DNA from: Acinetobacter harbinensis
GTDB taxonomy: Bacteria > Pseudomonadota > Gammaproteobacteria > Pseudomonadales > Moraxellaceae
Reading direction: 5' to 3'
Length of the DNA stretch: 64,000 nucleotides
NCBI RefSeq assembly: GCF_000816495.1
Contig: NZ_JXBK01000001.1
Span: forward strand, 2,271,727-2,335,726
Under the pieces are notes generated by a model. The model saw nothing but the letters and a program-made list of their open reading frames with translations. It was not told the origin of the DNA and made no database searches. The stretch's first letter is position 1. Each line of letters opens with the position of its first letter. Both the position numbers and the translations under genes were made by a program. Positions 27,823 through 36,366 of the stretch are shown here, in pieces.

Positions 27823-30294
27823 TTAATTCAGCTCTCGCAGACTTTGCAGCGGTGGAATATCACATAAATAACTGAGGCGATAACGCCCGATGAGACCACA
27901 CAATACGGCCATTAAAACGGGTAAAATGAGCCAGATTTCCCAATGCGCTTGCATCATTAAATTCATTTTATAGCTGGCAATGGCACTGATGATTTCTGCC
28001 AGCAGACAAGCCACCATACCGGCTAAAAATCCCATAAAGCCAATCTCGATGCTCATCATCTGTTTTAATTTATGTTTAGAACTCCCAAATGAGCGCAATA
28101 AAGCCACTTCACGCTTACGCTCTTCCATCAATAAATTTAAACAGGCAATCAGCACCAATACGCCGGAAATACTCACCAGTAGTGCCAGCACAGTAATGAT
28201 TTGCACCAATACCTCTAGCAAGCGTTTAACTTCATCTAAAACCAAACTGACATCAATGAACACGGTATTGGAAAATTGCTGAATCAGCGTGACCAATTGT
28301 TTTTTATCCTGCTCGGGCACATAAAAACTGCCTAAATAACTGCCAGCATTTTCATCCATGGTCTTGGGTGCAAAGATAAAGAAAAAGTTGGGACTAAAGC
28401 TTTCCCATTCCACGCTGCGTAAATTAATCACCTTGGCTTGAATCTCGCCTTCTGGCAAACTAAAACTGAGACGATCGCCAATTTGAATACCCAACTCCTG
28501 TGCCAATTTTACTTCGACCGAAACGTCACCCGCCTGTTTTAAGTCGGCTGTGCCCTGCACAATTTTGTTGTCTACAGGATACTGCGCCGTTTGCGTCAGA
28601 TTTAATTCACGGCGTAAAGAATTATTATTTTTCAATAATTCAGCATTAAAAGGTTGATCATTTTTGGCCAGCAAGCGGCCACGAATATTGGGATACAGTG
28701 GCGTACTTCGCCAGCCCTGTTGTGCCAGTTCGGCTTTAAACAGGGGCATATCAAATGGCGGCAAACCATACACAAATTGATTGGGCGTGCCTTGTGGCAA
28801 TTGTTGCTGCCAACGCTCCATTAAGTCTGTGCGCAGTACAATCAGTACCGTCATTAAACTTAATCCCAATGCCAACGCAGTGATTTGAAAAGCCGTTTGA
28901 TAGGGTGCACGGATATAGGCTGAAATCGACCATTTCATGCGCTTCAGTAGTTTTAAGCCCGCCCAAATAAACAGATAAAGTAAACCACACAGCAAGACAA
29001 TCGCGCCCATCACCCATGCAGTCAGGACAATGTTTTCGGTCAACACCAAACTAAACACGATTAAGCTGCTGAGTCCGATCAGCAACATCCACAGCATTGA
29101 GCGCACTGATTTTTCTTGCTGACGAATGACCCGAATAGGTGCGGTATGTAGCAGCTGCCAAAGACTGGGCATAATAAAACCCAATAACACCACAGCACTG
29201 GTCAGCATCGCCACAGGCAATGGCCCCAGTAACATCTGCACGGCTGAAAACTGAATTTGTAGATTTGGAATCAGTTGTAACATCAATTGCAATAAGCCAT
29301 ATCCAATGGCCAGACCCGCCAAACTCCCAATCACGATGGCAAGCAGCAACACCACACTGAGCAGTGCCAAATAGGCACTTAAAATTTGTTTTTTACTCGC
29401 CCCCATACAGCGCATTAACGCAATATAATCCTGATTTTGTTGTACATAACGCTGACTGGTTAAGGCAATGGCAATGCCACAGAGTAAAATAGTTAAAATA
29501 TTACTCAGCTGCAAGAAGGTATCTAAATTGGCGATCGGGCCCATTAAGCGCGCATTGCCTTCACGTGCAGTCCGCAGCTTCAAGGTATCTTGCTCATTGG
29601 TCTGTATAGCCGCGGATGTTTGACTTGTAGCCTGCTGCGCTTGTTTAAAATAAGTTTCAAATTCTGTCGTTTGCTGTGTGTTTCCAGCCATCAATAAACG
29701 ATATTCCACCCGACTGCCCACTTGAATGGCATGCGTGCGCGCAATATCGGAGGCGGAAATCATCACCGTCGGTGAAAAACCACTAAATCCCAATTCTTGA
29801 TTCGAATCATGGATAATTTTTGCACTCACCTTAAATGAAGCATCGGCGATATTCACGCTATCACCAATGTTGAGGTGGAGTAAATCCAAAGCACGATCAC
29901 TTAACCACACTTCACCAGCTTGAATCTTTTTAACTGGTGGCGTTAGCTCAAGCTTGCCACGCAGCGGAAAATGATCATCAATGGCTTTTACATTGACCAT
30001 GACAAATTGATCATTGGTATGTGCCATTGAACTAAAAGTGGTGATCTCAGATTGCTTCAAAGACAACTGGTCTGCTTGCTGTTGCCATTTTTTATCCAGC
30101 GGCTGCGTATCGCTTAAGACCAAATCCGCGGCCAACATTTCTGCAGCTTGTAAAGCCACAGCATTTTGAATCTGTTGATTGCTAAATTTCAGTGCTGTGG
30201 TGGCGCTAATGGCCAACGTCAGCGCAATAATCAGTAAGTAGATGCCGCTACTTTTAAAGCTTTGGCTCAATAAAGGGCGAAATAACGGATTCAT
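27823..30294 (-). CDS. ABC transporter permease, FtsX-like (YbbP type)
   Basis: An 823-residue permease with the large YbbP-type layout: an N-terminal helix (SGIYLLIIALTLAISATTAL), a periplasmic domain of about 230 residues, a FtsX block of three helices near 260-390, two further helices, a second periplasmic domain and a final FtsX block with the MEERKREVALLRSFGSSK coupling region. The ATP-binding gene ends 2 bases upstream. This family is mechanotransmission-like and may handle lipids or lipoproteins in the periplasm; pairing with TesA across the divergent gap is conserved in E. coli. Confidence 0.9.
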   Translation of the reverse strand: MNPLFRPLLSQSFKSSGIYLLIIALTLAISATTALKFSNQQIQNAVALQAAEMLAADLVLSDTQPLDKKWQQQADQLSLKQSEITTFSSMAHTNDQFVMVNVKAIDDHFPLRGKLELTPPVKKIQAGEVWLSDRALDLLHLNIGDSVNIADASFKVSAKIIHDSNQELGFSGFSPTVMISASDIARTHAIQVGSRVEYRLLMAGNTQQTTEFETYFKQAQQATSQTSAAIQTNEQDTLKLRTAREGNARLMGPIANLDTFLQLSNILTILLCGIAIALTSQRYVQQNQDYIALMRCMGASKKQILSAYLALLSVVLLLAIVIGSLAGLAIGYGLLQLMLQLIPNLQIQFSAVQMLLGPLPVAMLTSAVVLLGFIMPSLWQLLHTAPIRVIRQQEKSVRSMLWMLLIGLSSLIVFSLVLTENIVLTAWVMGAIVLLCGLLYLFIWAGLKLLKRMKWSISAYIRAPYQTAFQITALALGLSLMTVLIVLRTDLMERWQQQLPQGTPNQFVYGLPPFDMPLFKAELAQQGWRSTPLYPNIRGRLLAKNDQPFNAELLKNNNSLRRELNLTQTAQYPVDNKIVQGTADLKQAGDVSVEVKLAQELGIQIGDRLSFSLPEGEIQAKVINLRSVEWESFSPNFFFIFAPKTMDENAGSYLGSFYVPEQDKKQLVTLIQQFSNTVFIDVSLVLDEVKRLLEVLVQIITVLALLVSISGVLVLIACLNLLMEERKREVALLRSFGSSKHKLKQMMSIEIGFMGFLAGMVACLLAEIISAIASYKMNLMMQAHWEIWLILPVLMAVLCGLIGRYRLSYLCDIPPLQSLRELN

Positions 30295-30296
30295 GT

Positions 30297-31025
30297 TTAG
30301 CCTGCCCCATGTTGATGTTCAATCAAACATCCATCTAACAGCTCAAAATGGCGTTGGCATTGTTGTGCCAATTTTGGATCATGCGTGACCAACACCAAGG
30401 TGGTGCCAAATTCACGGTTCAACTGAAACAGCAGTTGCTCAATCTCATGTGCGGTTTGTGTGTCTAAGTTTCCAGTGGGCTCATCTGCAAAGATAATTTT
30501 TGGCTGACTAATCAAAGCGCGCGCAATCGCTACACGTTGCTGCTCACCGCCCGACAAGACCTGCGGCGTTTGTTGTGCTTGCTGTGCTAAACCGACTTTG
30601 TTAAGCAAGGCCAAAGCTTTGTCTTCGGCTGCGGCAAAATTAAAGTTTGCCTGTAAACGTAGCGGTAACATCACATTTTCAAGTGCGGTTAAATGCGGCA
30701 ATAATTGAAAGGACTGAAACACGAAACCAATATATTTTAAGCGTACCGCAGCACGTTGTTCTTCATTTAATTCGGCAATCGCTTCTCCACACACCGATAA
30801 CTGACCAGCACTGGCTTGATCCAAGGTGGCTAAAATACCCAATAAAGTCGACTTACCTGAACCCGAACGTCCCGTAATGGCCACTTGCTCGCCAGCGAAA
30901 ATCTCTAAATTAAAATTTTCAAAAATAGTGAGTTCTTTTTGTGCAAGTTTTATCTTTTGTGTCAGTTGCTGTGCAGAAATTATTGCTTGTGGCATGATGG
31001 AATGATTGCTGTTCACGTGGGTCAT
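30297..31025 (-). CDS. ABC transporter ATP-binding protein (YbbA type)
   Basis: A 242-residue ABC ATPase: Walker A GRSGSGKSTLLG, Q-loop in VFQSFQLLPHLTALENVMLP, signature LSGGEQQRVAIARAL, Walker B KIIFADEPTGNLD and the H-loop LVTHD. It belongs to the LolD/MacB-like group, consistent with the FtsX-type permease that begins 2 bases after its stop codon. The start codon lies only 11 bases from the start of the divergent tesA, an arrangement shared with E. coli ybbA-tesA. Confidence 0.93.
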   Translation of the reverse strand: MTHVNSNHSIMPQAIISAQQLTQKIKLAQKELTIFENFNLEIFAGEQVAITGRSGSGKSTLLGILATLDQASAGQLSVCGEAIAELNEEQRAAVRLKYIGFVFQSFQLLPHLTALENVMLPLRLQANFNFAAAEDKALALLNKVGLAQQAQQTPQVLSGGEQQRVAIARALISQPKIIFADEPTGNLDTQTAHEIEQLLFQLNREFGTTLVLVTHDPKLAQQCQRHFELLDGCLIEHQHGAG

Positions 31026-31036
31026 AAAGTTTCTCT

Positions 31037-31666
31037 ATGCAAAATCGCAATTTAAAAACAAGTATAGCGGCCTGCTTGCTGGGGATCGGTTTAAGTCTGA
31101 GCCCGATGATGCTGTCTGCCAAAACCATTTTAGTGCTGGGCGACAGTATTAGCGCAGCCTATGGCATGCAGTTACAGCAAGGCTGGGTGCAATTATTGCA
31201 AAAACGTCTGGAGCAACAGTATCCGAAAAAACATAAAGTGGTCAATGCCAGTGTCAGCGGGGAAACCACCAGTGGTGCAGTGGCGCGCTTAGACAAGCTA
31301 TTACACAACTATAAGCCAGATATTGTATTGATTGAATTGGGTGGCAATGATGGTTTACGAGGTCAACCACCGCAGTTAATCCAAAAAAACTTGGCCACTT
31401 TGCTACAACAAAGTCAAAAAGCCAAAGCCACGGTGATTGTATTGGGGATGAAAATTCCGCCTAATTATGGTACGGCGTATAGTCAGGCATTTGAGAAGAA
31501 TTATGCGGTGGTGTGTAAGCAGTACAAAGTGGCTTGTATGCCGTTCTTTTTAGAAGGCATTGCCGGCAATAAAAAGCTAATGCAAGCTGATTTAGTGCAT
31601 CCCAATGCCAAAGCACAAAGCATCTTACTGAACAATGCGTATCCCTATATAAAAGGCGCTTTATAA
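31037..31666 (+). CDS. tesA: TesA-like periplasmic esterase / lysophospholipase L1 (SGNH hydrolase)
   Basis: A 209-residue SGNH hydrolase with an N-terminal signal peptide (ending about LSA/K at residue 28). All four blocks are present: GDSISAAYG (nucleophile Ser), the block II Gly in NASVSGETTSGA, GGNDGLRG (Asn), and DLVHPNAKAQ with the Asp/His pair. Related enzymes hydrolyse acyl-CoAs, lysophospholipids and aryl esters in the periplasm. It is divergent from a YbbA/YbbP-type ABC pair. Its stop codon lies inside a long palindromic terminator. Confidence 0.92.
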   Translation: MQNRNLKTSIAACLLGIGLSLSPMMLSAKTILVLGDSISAAYGMQLQQGWVQLLQKRLEQQYPKKHKVVNASVSGETTSGAVARLDKLLHNYKPDIVLIELGGNDGLRGQPPQLIQKNLATLLQQSQKAKATVIVLGMKIPPNYGTAYSQAFEKNYAVVCKQYKVACMPFFLEGIAGNKKLMQADLVHPNAKAQSILLNNAYPYIKGAL

Positions 31667-31679
31667 AGCGCCTTTTATA
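31648..31679. terminator. Palindromic terminator overlapping the tesA stop
   Basis: TATAAAAGGCGCTT pairs with AAGCGCCTTTTATA; the tesA stop codon TAA lies in the loop. It can act on both strands, also for the convergent carbonic anhydrase gene. Confidence 0.75.
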
Positions 31680-31697
31680 CCAAACTGTCTACAGATC

Positions 31698-32312
31698 TTA
31701 AAAATCGAAAAACAACACTTCACCCGTTTCAAGGGAGTATTCCGCACCGACAATTTTCAACTGACCTTTGGCAATTAGGCACTCTAACACAGCCGAACCA
31801 TGACGTAATTGATTCACCGAAGCAAAGACATTAGAGCGTACTGCATGCTTAGACAATTTAGACAGATCATCTTTAAGTTCAGTCTGCATTAATGTTTCAA
31901 CCGATGGGCGTACGCGGTTCACAATCGACATCAAGTTTAATGAAGGCGGATGTTCAGGATTCATTAAGGTATCAATGGTGGCTTGAATGGCGCCGCAATG
32001 ACTGTGCCCTAAAACCACAACCACAGCACAATCGTAACGTTCTGCAGCAAATTCCACACTACCCACTTGCGACGGTGCAACCACATTACCGGCCACACGA
32101 ATGACAAATAAGTCGCCTAAACCTTGATCGAAAACCATCTCTGCTGGAACACGTGAATCTGAACACCCCAAGACGATAGCAAAAGGATTTTGCTTACCGG
32201 CCAATTCTGCGCGTTGTTGATGGGACAATTGCCCAGTCTCATTGGTCTCACCAGATACGAAACGCTGGTTGCCCTGTTTTAAACGATCTAAAGCTTCTAC
32301 AGCTGTGAGCAT
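31698..32312 (-). CDS. Beta-class carbonic anhydrase
   Basis: A 204-residue zinc enzyme interconverting CO2 and bicarbonate. The ligands are visible: Cys50 with Asp52 and Arg54 (GCSDSR) and His103/Cys106 (GHSHCG). No signal peptide when started at ATG 32312, which has GGAA at 7 bases; the open frame upstream to 32387 lacks family character. It would supply bicarbonate for carboxylases and for CarB. It stands alone. Confidence 0.94.
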   Translation of the reverse strand: MLTAVEALDRLKQGNQRFVSGETNETGQLSHQQRAELAGKQNPFAIVLGCSDSRVPAEMVFDQGLGDLFVIRVAGNVVAPSQVGSVEFAAERYDCAVVVVLGHSHCGAIQATIDTLMNPEHPPSLNLMSIVNRVRPSVETLMQTELKDDLSKLSKHAVRSNVFASVNQLRHGSAVLECLIAKGQLKIVGAEYSLETGEVLFFDF

Positions 32313-32619
32313 GATGGTTTTCCAATGTTTTAGTTGCAATATTTTAAAGCGAAGGTTTATTAAAGTCACTTGCAAAAAGAATAGCACTTACAATTATAAT
32401 TAAGTTACAAAATATTTTATTGTTTGAAAAAAATTGATTAAAGTCACACTTTTGAATCTTTTCAATACTTTGCAGTAAAATAATTCAGTGACATTTCTAC
32501 AATAATACTTACAATAAACTACATAGGCTAAAAAAATAAAATACCGCTGTAGCCGCTCGTTTTCGATACCACATCTTGATCAAGATTTGAGTATTCCGCA
32601 TAGATTAGGATAATGATCA
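32313..32619. other. Divergent intergenic region
   Basis: About 300 AT-rich bases upstream of the carbonic anhydrase and exported hydrolase genes. It contains a perfect 14-bp palindrome ATCTTGATCAAGAT at 32573-32586, about 35 bases before the hydrolase start, which could be an operator. It is not a full Anr/FNR site (TTGAT-N4-ATCAA). Confidence 0.4.
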
Positions 32620-33648
32620 ATGATCCCATCACGCTCAACGTTATCCCGCGTTTTACACACTTTGGGCTTGGCGCTGGCTTTAACCGTGCCACATGTATCG
32701 CATGCACTGAATTATAAAAAAGTCGAAGCACCGCTTTCGCTGCAAAATTATTTAATCACAGAACGCAATGCTGCAGGTTTACGCAGCAAAAGCATTAAAA
32801 TTGATGATGTGAATTGGAGCTATAGTGAAGGTGGCTCAAGCGATAAACCTGCGGTGCTGTTGATTCATGGTTTGGCTGGTAGTCGTGACAATTGGAATGG
32901 CGTGGCGCATTTTTTAACCCCTTTTTATCACGTCATTATTCCTGACCTTCCCAACACCGGCGATACTCAAGTCGCAGATGATTTTGATTTATCTATTCCC
33001 AATGTCACCGAACGTCTGCGCCGTTTTGTCGAAGCCTTAGATGTAGAAGATAAACTTAATATTGCCGGTCACTCACTGGGCGGTTCAATTGCAACTGTGT
33101 ATGCATCACAATATCCCTTTGATACGCAAAGCTTATTTTTGCTCAATAGCGCCGGAATTTATAAACAAGCACATACCGCCTACACCAAAGATCCTTATTT
33201 TTTAAAAAACTTGGTGGTCTCTAAACCCGGTGACTTAGAAGAAGTACTGACTCAGGTAATGCAAAATCCCCCCCAGCTGCCGTTATACTTTAAAAAAGCA
33301 CAAGAAAAAATGCTGATTGCGCAATCTTCACAGACGCGCAAGATGATTGATCAATTAATTACTTTAAATCACATTTATACGCCAGAGTCGTTTGCACGGC
33401 TGACCCGAACCATCGAAGCGCCCACTCTTATTTTATGGGGCAAACAAGATAAAATTATTAATGTCGAAGCAGCCAGTGAATTGCAGTCTTTACTCAAGCG
33501 TGCCGAGCCACCGATCATCTTAAACAATGTCGGTCATGTGCCTATTTTAGAGGCAGAGCAACAAGTGGCACTGCATTATTTACCTTTTTTAGCCAAAACC
33601 CAAAAGTTAAAAAACCCCGTTGCTGATAAACTCATTCCTTTAAATTAG
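32620..33648 (+). CDS. Exported alpha/beta hydrolase (lipase/esterase-like)
   Basis: A 342-residue alpha/beta hydrolase with an N-terminal signal-like segment ending near residue 30 (LALALTVPHVSHA). Core motifs are VLLIHGLAGSRDNW, GHSLGGSIA (nucleophile Ser), LWGKQDKI (acid) and NVGHVPILEAE (His). Likely periplasmic or secreted; the substrate is unknown, and an actual lipase role is not shown. AGGA lies upstream of the ATG. The next gene starts in the overlapping TAGTG/downstream ATG, so the two are translationally coupled. Confidence 0.85.
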   Translation: MIPSRSTLSRVLHTLGLALALTVPHVSHALNYKKVEAPLSLQNYLITERNAAGLRSKSIKIDDVNWSYSEGGSSDKPAVLLIHGLAGSRDNWNGVAHFLTPFYHVIIPDLPNTGDTQVADDFDLSIPNVTERLRRFVEALDVEDKLNIAGHSLGGSIATVYASQYPFDTQSLFLLNSAGIYKQAHTAYTKDPYFLKNLVVSKPGDLEEVLTQVMQNPPQLPLYFKKAQEKMLIAQSSQTRKMIDQLITLNHIYTPESFARLTRTIEAPTLILWGKQDKIINVEAASELQSLLKRAEPPIILNNVGHVPILEAEQQVALHYLPFLAKTQKLKNPVADKLIPLN

Positions 33649-33662
33649 TGTGCAGAGACAGT

Positions 33663-34670
33663 ATGCAAAAACATCCGCTGATTGAGCAGTTAATTGAAGC
33701 GCATCTTGATTTTTTGGAACAAGAGTTTTCCCATACTGCCACTCTTCAAAATGAGTTTTTAAATTTTTATCAGTGGTTTAGAAAGCAAAACTTACAGGCG
33801 TTGTGGTCATTTGAGCAGCTCAATGCGCTGCTACAAAAGCAAATTTTGGCTACGCCTGCCAGTCATTCACTGATTGAACAAATCACTGAACATTTACGCT
33901 TTGCTTTAATTCATCCGATCAATGAGAGTACCGCAATTGCCGAAGTGATTCCCGTGAGCACGGTAGATAAAATCGCGCAATATGTGGCTGGTAAAAGTGA
34001 TCATCGTCAACGGTTAATTAAAACCGTGGTCAATAGTCCGGCCTTCTCCGCCATGATCAGCCAATTAATTCAACATGCCATTCAAGATTACTTGAACAAT
34101 TCGGTCATGGCAAAGCGCGTACCCGGTGTTTCACAATTTATGAAAATGGGGAAATCGGTTTTAGAAAGTGTCACTGACTCTAATTTAGAGCAAACCATTG
34201 GTCATTATTTACAAAAAAATATCTTAAAACTCAGCCAAATGAGCGAGCATGTTTTAAACCAGCATTTTGACAATGATAAGCTCTACCACTTTCAAGCCAA
34301 CCTTTGGCATAAAATTAAAGACTTACCTTTAAGTCGATTAAAAAATTATATTGAAGTCGCTGATTTAAGTGATACCGTTGGTTTAGGCCATGAAATCTGG
34401 GATCATATGCGCCAAACTGAGTATTTAAAACAACAATTACATGATGGCATTTATACTTGGTACACCCGTCATCAAGCCCATAGTTTTGATGTTTTACTGC
34501 GTGATTTAAATATTGATGAAGCGCTCATCCAAGATGAATTACAGCAGCTATTAACGCCTATTATTCAAAAAATGGTGTCATCTGAATATCTGCGCACACG
34601 CGCCAGAGTCTATTTAGAAAAATTCTATTATGCTGAAAGCACTCAGCAAATACTCAAGACTCACGCATAA
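33663..34670 (+). CDS. Hypothetical all-helical protein coupled to the exported hydrolase
   Basis: I do not recognise a family. A 335-residue protein without signal peptide, membrane segment or cysteine motif; it is predicted almost wholly helical (EQLIEAHLDFLEQEF, IAQYVAGKSDHRQRLIKTVV, ISQLIQHAIQDYLNN). ATG 33663 is chosen; a GTG at 33648 overlaps the previous stop as TAGTG and would add five residues. Coupled to the preceding alpha/beta hydrolase, hence possibly a partner in the same function, though one is exported and the other looks cytoplasmic. Confidence 0.75.
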   Translation: MQKHPLIEQLIEAHLDFLEQEFSHTATLQNEFLNFYQWFRKQNLQALWSFEQLNALLQKQILATPASHSLIEQITEHLRFALIHPINESTAIAEVIPVSTVDKIAQYVAGKSDHRQRLIKTVVNSPAFSAMISQLIQHAIQDYLNNSVMAKRVPGVSQFMKMGKSVLESVTDSNLEQTIGHYLQKNILKLSQMSEHVLNQHFDNDKLYHFQANLWHKIKDLPLSRLKNYIEVADLSDTVGLGHEIWDHMRQTEYLKQQLHDGIYTWYTRHQAHSFDVLLRDLNIDEALIQDELQQLLTPIIQKMVSSEYLRTRARVYLEKFYYAESTQQILKTHA

Positions 34671-34696
34671 AAAAAGCCGCGTTAAGCGGCTTTTTT
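34669..34696. terminator. Bidirectional intrinsic terminator
   Basis: AAAAAGCCGC/GCGGCTTTTTT with a GTTAA loop, shared by the helical protein gene and convergent nfuA. Confidence 0.9.
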
Positions 34697-34706
34697 GCAT
34701 CTTGTG

Positions 34707-35345
34707 TTATTTAAAATAAGCACCTTCCGCTTGGGTATGGTCAGTTTGGTCAACCACACGCGACAATTCAGGAATGTGCTGTTTCAAGGTGGTTTCTACG
34801 CCTTGTTTTAAAGTCACATCAATCGCTGAACAGCCTTGGCAACCGCCACCAAATTTTAAGACTGCAGTTAAGCCGTGCTCTTCATCTTCAATAATTTCTA
34901 CCAAAGCACAGTTACCGCCATGTCCTGCTAAACCCGGATTAATTTCGGCTTGCAACACATAGGTAATACGCTCTTCCATCGAGGCATTTTCACCCACGCG
35001 TGGCACTTTAGAGTTTGGCGCACGGAAGGTCAATTGCCCACCAAAACGGTCTTTATTGTAATCAATCACAGCATCTAATAAATACGGAATAGAAGGTGCA
35101 TCGACATACGCAGCAAAATCGGGATACTCTTGTTTATAGTCTGTCGGAATAATTTCTTCAGGTGCACTATATGCCATACAACATTCAGCACGCGGCGTAC
35201 CTGCATGTTCCACGAAAATACGTACAGCAATACCTGGCGTATTTTGTTTTGCAAGCAAATCAAACAAATACTCTTGTGCTGTAGGTGTAATCAATAAATT
35301 TGGAATTTCTTCTGCAGCTGCAGTGCTGACGTTCTCAGTCGACAT
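34707..35345 (-). CDS. nfuA: Fe-S biogenesis protein NfuA
   Basis: A 212-residue carrier that delivers 4Fe-4S clusters to apoproteins. The N-terminal A-type-like domain (about 15-110) is followed by the Nfu domain with the cluster-binding CxxC in FGGGCQGCSAIDVTLKQGVE. ATG 35345 has AGGA at 9 bases; ATG 35351 is only 3-4 bases from it. Stands alone, divergent from a rhomboid gene. Confidence 0.95.
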   Translation of the reverse strand: MSTENVSTAAAEEIPNLLITPTAQEYLFDLLAKQNTPGIAVRIFVEHAGTPRAECCMAYSAPEEIIPTDYKQEYPDFAAYVDAPSIPYLLDAVIDYNKDRFGGQLTFRAPNSKVPRVGENASMEERITYVLQAEINPGLAGHGGNCALVEIIEDEEHGLTAVLKFGGGCQGCSAIDVTLKQGVETTLKQHIPELSRVVDQTDHTQAEGAYFK

Positions 35346-35504
35346 AATCATATTTCCTCAAGCTGAAGTGCTCATTTTAACTGAAGATGCGGGGTAATAA
35401 AAAAAAATCAACTAAAATTGTCGGAATTATTATAAAAGTTCATTTTTAACCCTGATTTGATGGCATGATTAGGCATAAATATTTAAAAGTTGAACTTTGA
35501 TTTT

Positions 35505-36122
35505 ATGCTTGATTTACCTTTTAACCACACCTTTATGTTGGTGCTGATTACCGCGGCCGTGTCGTTGGTTGCGCTTTCCAATCAAAAAGTCATGAGTCGT
35601 CTGATTTTTTGGCCACCTGCACTGCAACGCGGACAATACGATCGTTTTATCACCCATGGTTTTGTTCATGCCGATGGCACGCATTTAATTTTTAATATGA
35701 TTACGCTGTTCTTTTTTGGGAGCGTGATTGAAAGTTTTTATCGACAGTATTTTTTTGATTTAGGCTTTGTCCTGTTTTATCTGGGTGGATTAATTGTTGC
35801 CATCATTCCCAGTTACTTAAAACACAAAGATGATCCGCAGTGGGCCAGTTTAGGGGCCTCTGGTGCTGTTTCAGCGGTGTTGTTTGCGTATATTTTATTT
35901 GAGCCGTGGAAGCTGATTTTTGTGTTCTTTATTCCAGTACCGGCAATTATTTTTGCAGTGTTGTATGTCGGTTATAGTATTTGGTCGGGTAAGCGAGGCA
36001 ACTCCAATATAAACCATAGCGCACATTTATGGGGCGCAGCTTACGGCGTGGTGATGACCATTATCATTGAACCCAAGATGATTCCGCATTTCTTCAATAA
36101 GCTGATGCAACTGCCCTTTTAA
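35505..36122 (+). CDS. Rhomboid family intramembrane serine protease (second copy)
   Basis: A 205-residue, six-helix rhomboid. Catalytic Ser is in SLGASGAVSA and His in NINHSAHLWGAAYG; HGFVHADGTHLIFNMITLFFFG corresponds to the helix-2 region. It is clearly different from the 270-residue rhomboid at 26977, so they are not recent duplicates. ATG 35505 is used; a TTG at 35490 would add five residues. It stands alone and ends at the hairpin at 36219. Confidence 0.9.
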   Translation: MLDLPFNHTFMLVLITAAVSLVALSNQKVMSRLIFWPPALQRGQYDRFITHGFVHADGTHLIFNMITLFFFGSVIESFYRQYFFDLGFVLFYLGGLIVAIIPSYLKHKDDPQWASLGASGAVSAVLFAYILFEPWKLIFVFFIPVPAIIFAVLYVGYSIWSGKRGNSNINHSAHLWGAAYGVVMTIIIEPKMIPHFFNKLMQLPF

Positions 36123-36218
36123 TGACTGGCAAGAAATAAACATCCAAGTGACTTACCAAAAACTGAAGTCGCGTCAAACTAAAAAGCTTTCGCTGCCTCT
36201 TTTGAAGATTTTACAAGC

Positions 36219-36246
36219 AGCAGTTAAGTCGTTTAACTGCTTTTTT
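36219..36246 (+). terminator. Intrinsic terminator after the second rhomboid gene
   Basis: AGCAGTTAA pairs with TTAACTGCT around GTCGT, followed by T residues. Confidence 0.85.
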
Positions 36247-36366
36247 AAACTACAGGCTGAAAACAGATTCACACAATTTTGGCATTAAATGCCAACTATT
36301 AAATCATTTGCCCAGAGATAATGTAGACATCTGTATATTAATGATCAAAAAAAAGAGATCTTTTGC

